Assembly: GCA_005777185.1 (NCBI GenBank)
Contig: SXNL01000359.1
Span: 1 to 64,000, forward strand
Source: Myxococcales bacterium
GTDB taxonomy: Bacteria; Myxococcota_A; Polyangia; Polyangiales; Polyangiaceae
Reading direction: 5' to 3'
Length of the DNA stretch: 64,000 bases
Each line of letters starts with the position of its first letter. Within the stretch, counting starts at the first letter, position 1. A program made the translations under genes and the position numbers. The notes beneath the pieces were generated by a model, which saw only the letters and a list, made by a program, of their open reading frames with translations, was not told where the DNA came from and made no database searches. Shown here piece by piece: positions 9,475-16,146 of the stretch.

Positions 9475-10582
9475 ATGCGCTCCTTGGTCATCGCCTGCGC
9501 GGCCATCGCGGCCCTCGGCGGCTGCGCCCTCCCCGCGAGCGAGGAGGACACGGGCTCGGTCGGCGAGGGAGAGAACGAGGTGAAGGTCGACACACGCACT
9601 CCCCTCGCCCGCGCGCAGTACGACGCCAACGTCGCGTTCGTGCGGAGCTACACCGCGCGCTGCAAGACGACCGGGAACAACCCGCGCGCGCTCGTCACCG
9701 GCTTCGGGCGCTATCACGGACAACGCGAGCGGCCGCGTGGTGGCGAGCCTCGTGCCGGACGCGCGCTACCCCGAGACGACCGCGCCGCCGCCGGGCCGGA
9801 TCGATCCGCCGGCGCCGCAGCTCTCCGTCGGGACGAGCACCGTCGACGTCCCGGGCTTCGGCCCTGTCGACGTGTGCGGGATGATCCTGCCGGTGTACTG
9901 GGACGTCGCGTCGATCCTGATGGCGAAAGAGCTCGACGCGTTCCGCCCGGAGGTCGTCGTGATGAACGGCGTCGCGGGGCCGCGGCAGCCGATGTGGCTC
10001 GAGCTGGGGAGCATGAACAGGGCGGCGCGGAACGACGACGGATCGAACCACCTCCGCCCGGCGATCGCGCCGGGGGAGGCCTACGCGCCGATCGTGGATC
10101 GCGCCGACCTCGCGCAGCCCAACCTGATGACGTGGGGCAAGGTGCAGGCGGCCGCCGAGCAGACCCTCCTCCGGCTCGCGCACGAGCGCGCAGAGGGCGC
10201 CGAGCTCGGCGAGATCCTCCAGGGTGTCCGCCTCGCCGGCTTCCCGCGGACGTCGAACACGTACCTCTGCAACAACGTGACCTACGCGACGGGGCACCTG
10301 ATGTCGCACCCCGCCAAGCGCGTCACGCTCCTCCGCGCGAGCACGAAGGCGCGCGGCGTCCCCAACCAGGTCGACGTGACGATGGCGGCCGACCACCGCG
10401 CCACGCCGCGGATGTTCGTGCACTGGCCGAGCGCGCTGTCCCGGGGCCATCACGCGCACGCGGCCGAGATCCTCGAGGCGATCGTCGGCGCGCAGCTGTC
10501 GGCCCGCCGCGACGGGCAGCTTCCCACGCCCGGCGACAACGCCCAGGCGGCCCCAGGTCTGGTCGGAGGGTCATTCTTCTAG
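9475..10582 (+). pseudogene. Pyroglutamyl-peptidase I-like lipoprotein, frameshifted
   Basis: The start ATG follows a GGGAAGG ribosome-binding site and a lipobox ending in ALGGC (Cys17). The first frame runs through RALVTGFGRY, the amino-terminal hallmark of peptidase family C15. At about 9715 the family resemblance jumps to another frame, resuming with DNASGRVVASLVPDARYPET. The remaining frame reaches 10582 and keeps the C15 catalytic neighbourhoods: Glu in WLELGSMN, Cys in TYLCNNV and His in FVHWP. Without the shift this would be a complete exported C15 enzyme that removes N-terminal pyroglutamate. Either a one-base consensus error or a recent mutation; the downstream frame shows no decay. 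Confidence 0.8.
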
Positions 10583-10666
10583 CCTCGGAAGAATTTTCCT
10601 TGCTCACGCACCAAACTGAGTCATACCTGCACTTACCTTTCCGTTCATAGCGAGGTCCGCACCGCG

Positions 10667-12274
10667 ATGTCCCAGTTTTCCCGTTTTTTCCCGTTGTTTC
10701 CGGCCGTTGCACTGCTCCTCGGAGGCTGCGTCGCCCCCATCGAGGAGCCGACGGAGGAGCTCGAGGAGCCGTTCTCGAGCGACATCGCCACCCTCATGAA
10801 CTTCGAGTTCGACGGCGAGCTGGCCTCGAGCACGAACGCGAACCCGGCCGGGCAGATCCGGGCGCAGCTCCTCTACACGGTGGGCCACCTCAACGCGAAC
10901 AACAGCGTGGCACGCCTCGGCAACCTGACGCTCACGGGCGTGACGACGACCAGCGCGGCCGGCGTGTACCGGATCAAGTACCACGCGAAGCTCCCCGTCG
11001 CGTGGGGCTCGAAGGCGAACCTCCCGGCGTCGTACGCGCTCGCGCTGCCGATGCGGCTCGACGACGGAAAGTTCTTCGACACGTACGCGCGCAGGTGCAG
11101 CGACGAGCCTGGTTCGACGACGACGGCGAACTTCTGGTACCACTACCGGCCGCGGCAGCAGGGCTGCGCGCTGGCGACGGGCGCGGCGATGACCTCGACC
11201 GCGCGCGTCACGGTGAGCACGCAGAACACGGTCGCGAAGTACCCCGAGTACCAGCGCGTGTGGGAGGACGACGAGCTCGCGGTCGTCGCGGTGTTCGGCA
11301 AGTACGAGGTGGGCGGCGGGGTCGGCGACGCGGGCGTGGACGCGTACAACGAGTTCATCTCCACGATGAACGCCGAGTTCTCCCGGAGCGGCGTGACCAC
11401 GACGCCCGCGGCGCTGCCGGCGACGCCGTCGACGGTGGGGGACGTGACGTTCAAGGTGGCGCTCCCGAACGGGCGATCGATCACGCTCGTGGCGCTGCTC
11501 GTGGACGTGCTGAGCGGCGAGAACCCCACGTTCGACAGGCGGTACGCCGAGCTCACCCCGGGCGCGGATCTCATCATCTACAGCGGCCACGCGGGCCTGG
11601 GCGCGAACGTACGCTCGCTCGCGAACAAGGGGCGCTTCTTCCCCGGAAAGTACCAGGCGTTCTTCATCAACGGGTGCGACACCGAGGCGTACGTCGACAA
11701 CACGCTCGCGACGCGGCGCGCCGCGCTCAACGCCGACGATCCGTCGGGCACGAAGTACATGGACATCGTCACCAACGTGATGCCCGCATACTTCGTGTCG
11801 ATGCCGAACGCCTCGATGCAGCTCGTCCGCGCGCTCGCCAACCCGGCGACGCCGAAGACCTACAACGCGATCTTCAAGGGCATCGACCCGTCGCAGGTCG
11901 TGGTGGTGAACGGCGAGCAGGACAACACCTTCAACGCGTCGTACACGTGGCCCGCGAAGTGGCGCTCCAGGCAGGCGGGGACCGTCTCGAAGGGGCAGAC
12001 CGTGTCGTACTCGACCGAGATCTTGCCCGCGGGATCGTACGTGTTCACGATGACCCCGGACGTGGCCGCTCCGGGCGGGGACGCGGATCTGCACGTGCGC
12101 GTCGGCGACGCGCCGACGTTGACGTCGACCTACAAGTGCCCCTCGTACCTGTACAACTCGAACGAGCGCTGCAGCGCGGTCACCCTGTCGGCGCCCGCGA
12201 GGATCTTCTACTCGGCGACGGGCGACAAGACGGGCGTGTCGTCGGGGTACGTGATCCGCGCGTTCGCGCGGTAG
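10667..12274 (+). CDS. Lipoprotein with clan CD-like peptidase core and PPC-like domain
   Basis: 535 residues with a lipobox ALLLGGC (Cys21). The central region has the two signatures of caspase/gingipain-fold (clan CD) cysteine peptidases: a hydrophobic strand ending in a His-Gly-type turn (DLIIYSGHAG, His308) and a second strand ending in Cys (AFFINGCDT, Cys337). About 100 C-terminal residues (VSKGQTVSYSTEILPAGSYV onward) resemble a bacterial pre-peptidase C-terminal (PPC) domain. Activity is inferred, not proven: family membership is from motifs only, and the His-Cys distance is short. It is 84 bases downstream of another peptidase-like lipoprotein, suggesting surface protein or peptide turnover. 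Confidence 0.6.
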   Translation: MSQFSRFFPLFPAVALLLGGCVAPIEEPTEELEEPFSSDIATLMNFEFDGELASSTNANPAGQIRAQLLYTVGHLNANNSVARLGNLTLTGVTTTSAAGVYRIKYHAKLPVAWGSKANLPASYALALPMRLDDGKFFDTYARRCSDEPGSTTTANFWYHYRPRQQGCALATGAAMTSTARVTVSTQNTVAKYPEYQRVWEDDELAVVAVFGKYEVGGGVGDAGVDAYNEFISTMNAEFSRSGVTTTPAALPATPSTVGDVTFKVALPNGRSITLVALLVDVLSGENPTFDRRYAELTPGADLIIYSGHAGLGANVRSLANKGRFFPGKYQAFFINGCDTEAYVDNTLATRRAALNADDPSGTKYMDIVTNVMPAYFVSMPNASMQLVRALANPATPKTYNAIFKGIDPSQVVVVNGEQDNTFNASYTWPAKWRSRQAGTVSKGQTVSYSTEILPAGSYVFTMTPDVAAPGGDADLHVRVGDAPTLTSTYKCPSYLYNSNERCSAVTLSAPARIFYSATGDKTGVSSGYVIRAFAR

Positions 12275-12296
12275 GCGCCTCTCCCGCGATCCGCCG

Positions 12297-13046
12297 TCAG
12301 GCGGCGGCGCTCCGTCCGATCACGTGTCCGACGAAGAACGGGCCCATCTTGGCGATGAACTCGCTCGTCTGCCGCGTCTTCCGCATCGCCTGCACCAGGT
12401 GGCTCAGCGGGTGGAGATCCTTGCCGACGAGGCCGATCACGAACTCGTTGTCCCCCGCGTCGATGCCGTGGCAGGCGAGGCGGACGTCGTGGGCGAGCTC
12501 GGCCTGGCCGTAGGCCATGCCGAGTGCGGCGTGCTCGCGGAGGATGTGGCTCTGGTCGATGCCCTCGAGCTTCGCGAACGCGCCCGTGCGCCGGAGCGGG
12601 TACCAGACGTGCCAGGGGAAGGCGGCGTTCGTGACGTTCCGGACGAACCGGTAGAGGAGCGCGTCGAGGAGGTCGGGCTCGTGGCCGGTCGAGTAGCTGC
12701 GGCCGATCATCGCGTAGTCGTGGCGGAGCTCCGCCTCGCGCAGGCGCGCGTTGGCGTTGAAGGCGTCGCGGATCTTCGTCGCGAAGTGAGCCGGGTCCTC
12801 GCTCCACGTGAGGAGGCCGTAGCCGAAGGGGTTCATGGTGTCCGCGTAGAGGACCGCGTCGAGCGCACGCTCGCGGAGATCCGCGAGGATCTCGTCGCCG
12901 TACGCGCGGCTCCCCTCGCCGCCGTCCCACACCAGGAGCTGCATGAACAGCCGCCGGTTCGTCGCCTGCCGCTCGCCGTCCTTCTTGCCCCCGTACTCGG
13001 AGACGTCGATCACGGGGAGGCCCTTCGCTTCGGTGGGTTGGCTCAT
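12297..13046 (-). CDS. Chlorite dismutase / HemQ superfamily protein
   Basis: 249 residues. The middle and C-terminal parts match the haem-binding alpha/beta-barrel family that includes chlorite dismutase and coproheme decarboxylase: GYGLLTWSEDPAHFATKIR, then DNEFVIGLVGKDLHPLSHLV and MGPFFVGHVIG. A His in CHGIDAGDNEF is a candidate haem ligand. Whether it acts on coproheme, chlorite or neither cannot be told from the sequence; no other haem-synthesis gene is adjacent. The ATG overlaps the stop of the upstream zinc-ribbon gene by four bases, so the two are co-translated. Confidence 0.75.
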   Translation of the reverse strand: MSQPTEAKGLPVIDVSEYGGKKDGERQATNRRLFMQLLVWDGGEGSRAYGDEILADLRERALDAVLYADTMNPFGYGLLTWSEDPAHFATKIRDAFNANARLREAELRHDYAMIGRSYSTGHEPDLLDALLYRFVRNVTNAAFPWHVWYPLRRTGAFAKLEGIDQSHILREHAALGMAYGQAELAHDVRLACHGIDAGDNEFVIGLVGKDLHPLSHLVQAMRKTRQTSEFIAKMGPFFVGHVIGRSAAA

Positions 13047-13462
13047 GGTGGGGACGATTCTACGATCTCCCGGTACGCGATGACGAACCGATCGCGCAGC
13101 GCCGCGTCGTCGAGGCCACAAAAGTGCCCGCCCGCGTTCGAGCGGCCGAGGTGCTCGTGCGCGATGCATGTGCACGTCTCGTCGCGCTTGTTCGGACAGT
13201 CCGCGATGCGGCGCTCGATCACCTCCAGGAGCGGCTGCGGGAGGCGGTAGCCGTGGTGGTCGACGGCCTCGTCGTCGAGCGAGCCGCGACGCGACTCGCA
13301 ATAGGTCGCGACGCCGCGGAACGCGCACGCCCTGCAGGCGATGATCTGCACGTCGATCTCGTCCCACATCCAGCCGGGCTTCACGGCCAGCGTCGCGTCG
13401 ACGCCGAGGCCGACATCGCCGCAGTCGGGGCAGACCATGCCTCTCCGTACGCGCCGCGCCAT
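13043..13462 (-). CDS. Small Cys-rich zinc-ribbon-like protein
   Basis: 139 residues with CPDCG and CRAC pairs in the first half and a second Cys/His set (CPNKRDETCTCIAHEH) later, consistent with structural metal sites. The remainder is soluble with no signal peptide. I do not recognise the family. It is the first gene of a two-gene unit with the chlorite-dismutase-family gene, overlapping it by ATGA, and lies seven bases downstream of the acyl-CoA dehydrogenase, so it may be the distal part of that longer minus-strand operon. Confidence 0.7.
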   Translation of the reverse strand: MARRVRRGMVCPDCGDVGLGVDATLAVKPGWMWDEIDVQIIACRACAFRGVATYCESRRGSLDDEAVDHHGYRLPQPLLEVIERRIADCPNKRDETCTCIAHEHLGRSNAGGHFCGLDDAALRDRFVIAYREIVESSPP

Positions 13463-13468
13463 CCAGGC

Positions 13469-14665
13469 CTACACCAGCGTCTTCACCGTGCCGCGGAAGA
13501 AGTCGCGGGCCACTGTGACCTCGTGGACCTCGTCCGGGCCGTCGGCGATGCGTGCCGCGCGCGCGCCGCGGTACCAGGTCGAGAAGGGCATGTCCTCGCT
13601 GAAGCCCAGCGCCCCGTGGAGCTGGATCGCATCGTCGAGCACCTTGCACAGGAGGCGCGCCACGTGGGTCTTCGCCATCGAGGAGTAGGGGCGGGCCTCC
13701 TTGTCGAGGCCCTTCTCGAGCATCGACGCACAGTGGAGCGTCATGAGGTTCCCCGCGTGGAGACCCGCGACGTTGTCGAAGATCATCTTCTGCACGAGCT
13801 GATGGCGCGCGAGCTCCTTGCCGAAGCTCGTGCGCGCGAGGAGGTACGGCTTGCACATCTCGAGCGCGCGATCGGCCAGCCCGAGCCAGCGCATGCAGTG
13901 GGTGAGCCTCGCCGGGACGAGGCGCGCCTGCGCGAGGCGGAACCCCTGCCCTTCCCCGCCGAGCACGGCCGCGGCGCTCACGCGCACGCCGTGGTACTTG
14001 ATCTCCGCCTCGCGGTGGGCGAGCAGGGACGGCGCCATCACGGGCACGTCCCGGACGTGCTCGACGCCCTCGGCGTGGCGGTCGACGGCGAAGAGGGTGG
14101 CGCCCATGCGCGGATCGTCGCTGGTGCGTGCCATGACGATCAGGAACGCCGCGTCCCCGCCGCCGGTCGTGAACCACTTGTGGCCGTCGAGGACCCACCC
14201 GTCCCCCTCACGGCGCGCGGTCGTGCGGAGGTTCCCCGGATCGGAGCCCGCGCCCGGGGCGGGTTCGGTCATCGAGAAGCCGCTCGTGATCTCGCCGTTC
14301 ACGAGCGGGACGAGCCACCGCTCGCGCACCTCGGGGCTCGCGACCCGGATGAGGAGATCCATGTTCCCCTGGTCGGGCGCGTCGCAGTTGAACGCCGCGG
14401 CGCCCACCATCGAGCGTCCCATCTCGCGGAACAGGGCGCACATGCCCATGATGCCGAGGCCGAGGCCGCCCAGGTCCGCGGGCAGGTGGGGCGTGTAGAG
14501 GCCCGCCGCCCTGGCCTTCGCGCGCAGGGCCCGCAGCGTGGTGCGATCCTTCGCGCGGTCCTCCTCGACGACGCGGGCCTCGACGGGGAGGACCTCGTCG
14601 TCCATGAAGCGGCGCACCTGGTCGCGGAGGGTGGTGAGCTCGGGGCCGAGGTCGAAGTCGATCAT
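13469..14665 (-). CDS. Acyl-CoA dehydrogenase family protein
   Basis: 398 residues with the complete flavoprotein fold. The FAD-binding signature GFSMTEPAPGAGSDP is in the middle domain and DGHKWFTTGG follows. The C-terminal helical domain carries SFGKELARHQLVQKM and QLHGALGFSEDMP, the last near the usual Arg/flavin contacts. It oxidises an acyl-CoA thioester with transfer of electrons to ETF. The start overlaps the stop of the DUF6285 gene (ATGA). Together with the phosphotransferase upstream this is a split version of ACAD10/ACAD11, where a kinase-like domain is fused to an acyl-CoA dehydrogenase that degrades 4-hydroxy acids. Confidence 0.93.
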   Translation of the reverse strand: MIDFDLGPELTTLRDQVRRFMDDEVLPVEARVVEEDRAKDRTTLRALRAKARAAGLYTPHLPADLGGLGLGIMGMCALFREMGRSMVGAAAFNCDAPDQGNMDLLIRVASPEVRERWLVPLVNGEITSGFSMTEPAPGAGSDPGNLRTTARREGDGWVLDGHKWFTTGGGDAAFLIVMARTSDDPRMGATLFAVDRHAEGVEHVRDVPVMAPSLLAHREAEIKYHGVRVSAAAVLGGEGQGFRLAQARLVPARLTHCMRWLGLADRALEMCKPYLLARTSFGKELARHQLVQKMIFDNVAGLHAGNLMTLHCASMLEKGLDKEARPYSSMAKTHVARLLCKVLDDAIQLHGALGFSEDMPFSTWYRGARAARIADGPDEVHEVTVARDFFRGTVKTLV

Positions 14666-15063
14666 GGTCCGATCTCCCCCCCGACGACGAACCGCGGGCT
14701 GTTCACGGCCAGCTTCTCGATCAGTGTATTCTGCACGTGCTTCGTCACGAGGGCCTCCTCGTCCGGCGAGAGCCCCTCCCGGATCTTCGCGGCGAGCCGG
14801 CGGTTCCCCTCGGCGATCGCCCTCTTCATCGCGGGCATCGCCGTCGCTTCCGGCAGATCCGGGAAGATGCCCCGCAAGCGCGCGAGTTCCTCCCGGTTCT
14901 GCGCGTCCTCGCCGTCGCACTCCTGCGCCACGCTCGCGCAGAGGTGCGCCGCGATGAGGAGTCGGAAGGACACCTTGGGATCCGTCACGAGCGGCCGCAC
15001 CTCCTGCCCGAGGAACCTCGCGACCGCGAGGAGGATCGTCTCGCGTGTGGGCTCGTCCTGCAT
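14662..15063 (-). CDS. DUF6285 domain protein
   Basis: 133 residues, all-helical, cytosolic, beginning MQDEPTRETILLAVARFL and including VSFRLLIAAHLCASVAQE, the typical form of DUF6285. Function is unknown; the domain is regularly found between an APH-like phosphotransferase and an acyl-CoA dehydrogenase, exactly as here. It begins one base after the upstream phosphotransferase stop and overlaps the dehydrogenase start, so the three products are probably made in fixed ratio. Confidence 0.8.
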   Translation of the reverse strand: MQDEPTRETILLAVARFLGQEVRPLVTDPKVSFRLLIAAHLCASVAQECDGEDAQNREELARLRGIFPDLPEATAMPAMKRAIAEGNRRLAAKIREGLSPDEEALVTKHVQNTLIEKLAVNSPRFVVGGEIGP

Positions 15064-16095
15064 CTACAGCCTCCCTCGCTCGATGAGGCGCAGGGCCTCG
15101 TGCTCCATCTCGGCGGCGCGGCGGCCGATCGCGACCAGCTCGAAGTCGGCGGCGCCGCCGTGGACGTACCGCTCGCCCTGGTACACGCTGCCCACCGCCC
15201 AGTTGAGGTTGCCGAACACCTCCCAGTAGTGGAGGAGCGCAAGGTCGAGGTGCACGCCGGACGCCGCCTCGTACGCCTCGTAGAAGGGCTCGCGCCTGGA
15301 GAAGCCACCGACCGGGAGGTCGTTCTTGCCGAAGCGCCAATCGCGCACGCTGATCCAGGCGAGGTCCTCGTAGCGCGAGCCGAAGTGGGCGAACTCCCAG
15401 TCGAGGATCGCGGAGAGGCCATCGGGCGTGACGAGGAAGTTGCCCGTGCGGAAGTCGCCGTGCGTGAGGACCCACGGCTCGGGCGGCGGCGCGTGCGCGA
15501 GGAGCCACCGGTGGATCAGCTCCAGCGCGGGGCGCGGCGCGTGCATCGCGTCGATCGACGTGCGGATCCGCGCGAGGTGGATGTGCGCAGCGCCGGCCGA
15601 CGAGCGCTCGGCCTCGCTCGCCGCCGTGGCGCCGTGGACCTCGGGCGCGCTCCCCGGGGTGATCTCGTGGATGCGCGCGAGCTCGCGGGCGAGGGCACGC
15701 GGCAGCTCCTGGCGCGCTCCGGCGAGGTGCGGGGCGGAGACGACCTTGCGGCCGATGGCCTCGCCCTCGGCCCAGTCGAGGAAGTAGAAGCCCGCCCCCT
15801 CGCGGAGGAGCCCCTCTCCGGGAAAGCGCGCACGCGGCGTCTTCACGCCCGCGCGGACCGCCGCCTCGATCGCGCGGAGCTCGTCCTTCCGGCGGAGGCT
15901 CTGCGGCAGCGACGTCGCCGCGTCGCTGCGGAGGGCGAGGCGGCACCTCTCGCCGTCGAGGACGGCGTCGACACGCAGGTTCTCCTGGCACGCGCCCCCG
16001 AGGAGCGGCTCGACGGAGGTGACGTCCACGGCCCGGCCCGTCGCGGCGGCGAGGTGGCTCGCGATCCTCGCGGGGAGAGAGCGGTCAGGCTCCAT
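15064..16095 (-). CDS. APH-like phosphotransferase (ACAD10-type)
   Basis: 343 residues with the aminoglycoside-phosphotransferase/choline-kinase fold. The catalytic loop is THGDFRTGNFLV and the metal-binding segment is ILDWEFAHFG, both intact. In ACAD10/11 systems this domain phosphorylates the hydroxyl of a hydroxyacyl-CoA so that the partner dehydrogenase module can eliminate phosphate. That role is therefore more likely than antibiotic resistance. First gene of the minus-strand operon; a short divergent intergenic space separates it from the lipoprotein gene at 16147. Confidence 0.9.
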   Translation of the reverse strand: MEPDRSLPARIASHLAAATGRAVDVTSVEPLLGGACQENLRVDAVLDGERCRLALRSDAATSLPQSLRRKDELRAIEAAVRAGVKTPRARFPGEGLLREGAGFYFLDWAEGEAIGRKVVSAPHLAGARQELPRALARELARIHEITPGSAPEVHGATAASEAERSSAGAAHIHLARIRTSIDAMHAPRPALELIHRWLLAHAPPPEPWVLTHGDFRTGNFLVTPDGLSAILDWEFAHFGSRYEDLAWISVRDWRFGKNDLPVGGFSRREPFYEAYEAASGVHLDLALLHYWEVFGNLNWAVGSVYQGERYVHGGAADFELVAIGRRAAEMEHEALRLIERGRL

Positions 16096-16146
16096 GGAAG
16101 CGGTGGTGTATCACGCCTGAGCGGCGGACGTGTATCTTCGAGCCCG

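Noticed and set aside
9737-10582. Separate gene starting with GTG at 9737
   Set aside because: It lacks its N-terminal strand, which is found in the neighbouring frame with a lipobox; a single frameshifted gene explains both parts.
15064-16095. Aminoglycoside resistance gene
   Set aside because: The APH-like fold sits in a DUF6285/acyl-CoA dehydrogenase operon, which indicates hydroxyacyl metabolism.
14737-16146. Plus-strand open frame running into the FG-GAP lipoprotein
   Set aside because: It overlaps the phosphotransferase, DUF6285 and dehydrogenase genes on the other strand; only from 16147 does a signal peptide and family match appear.
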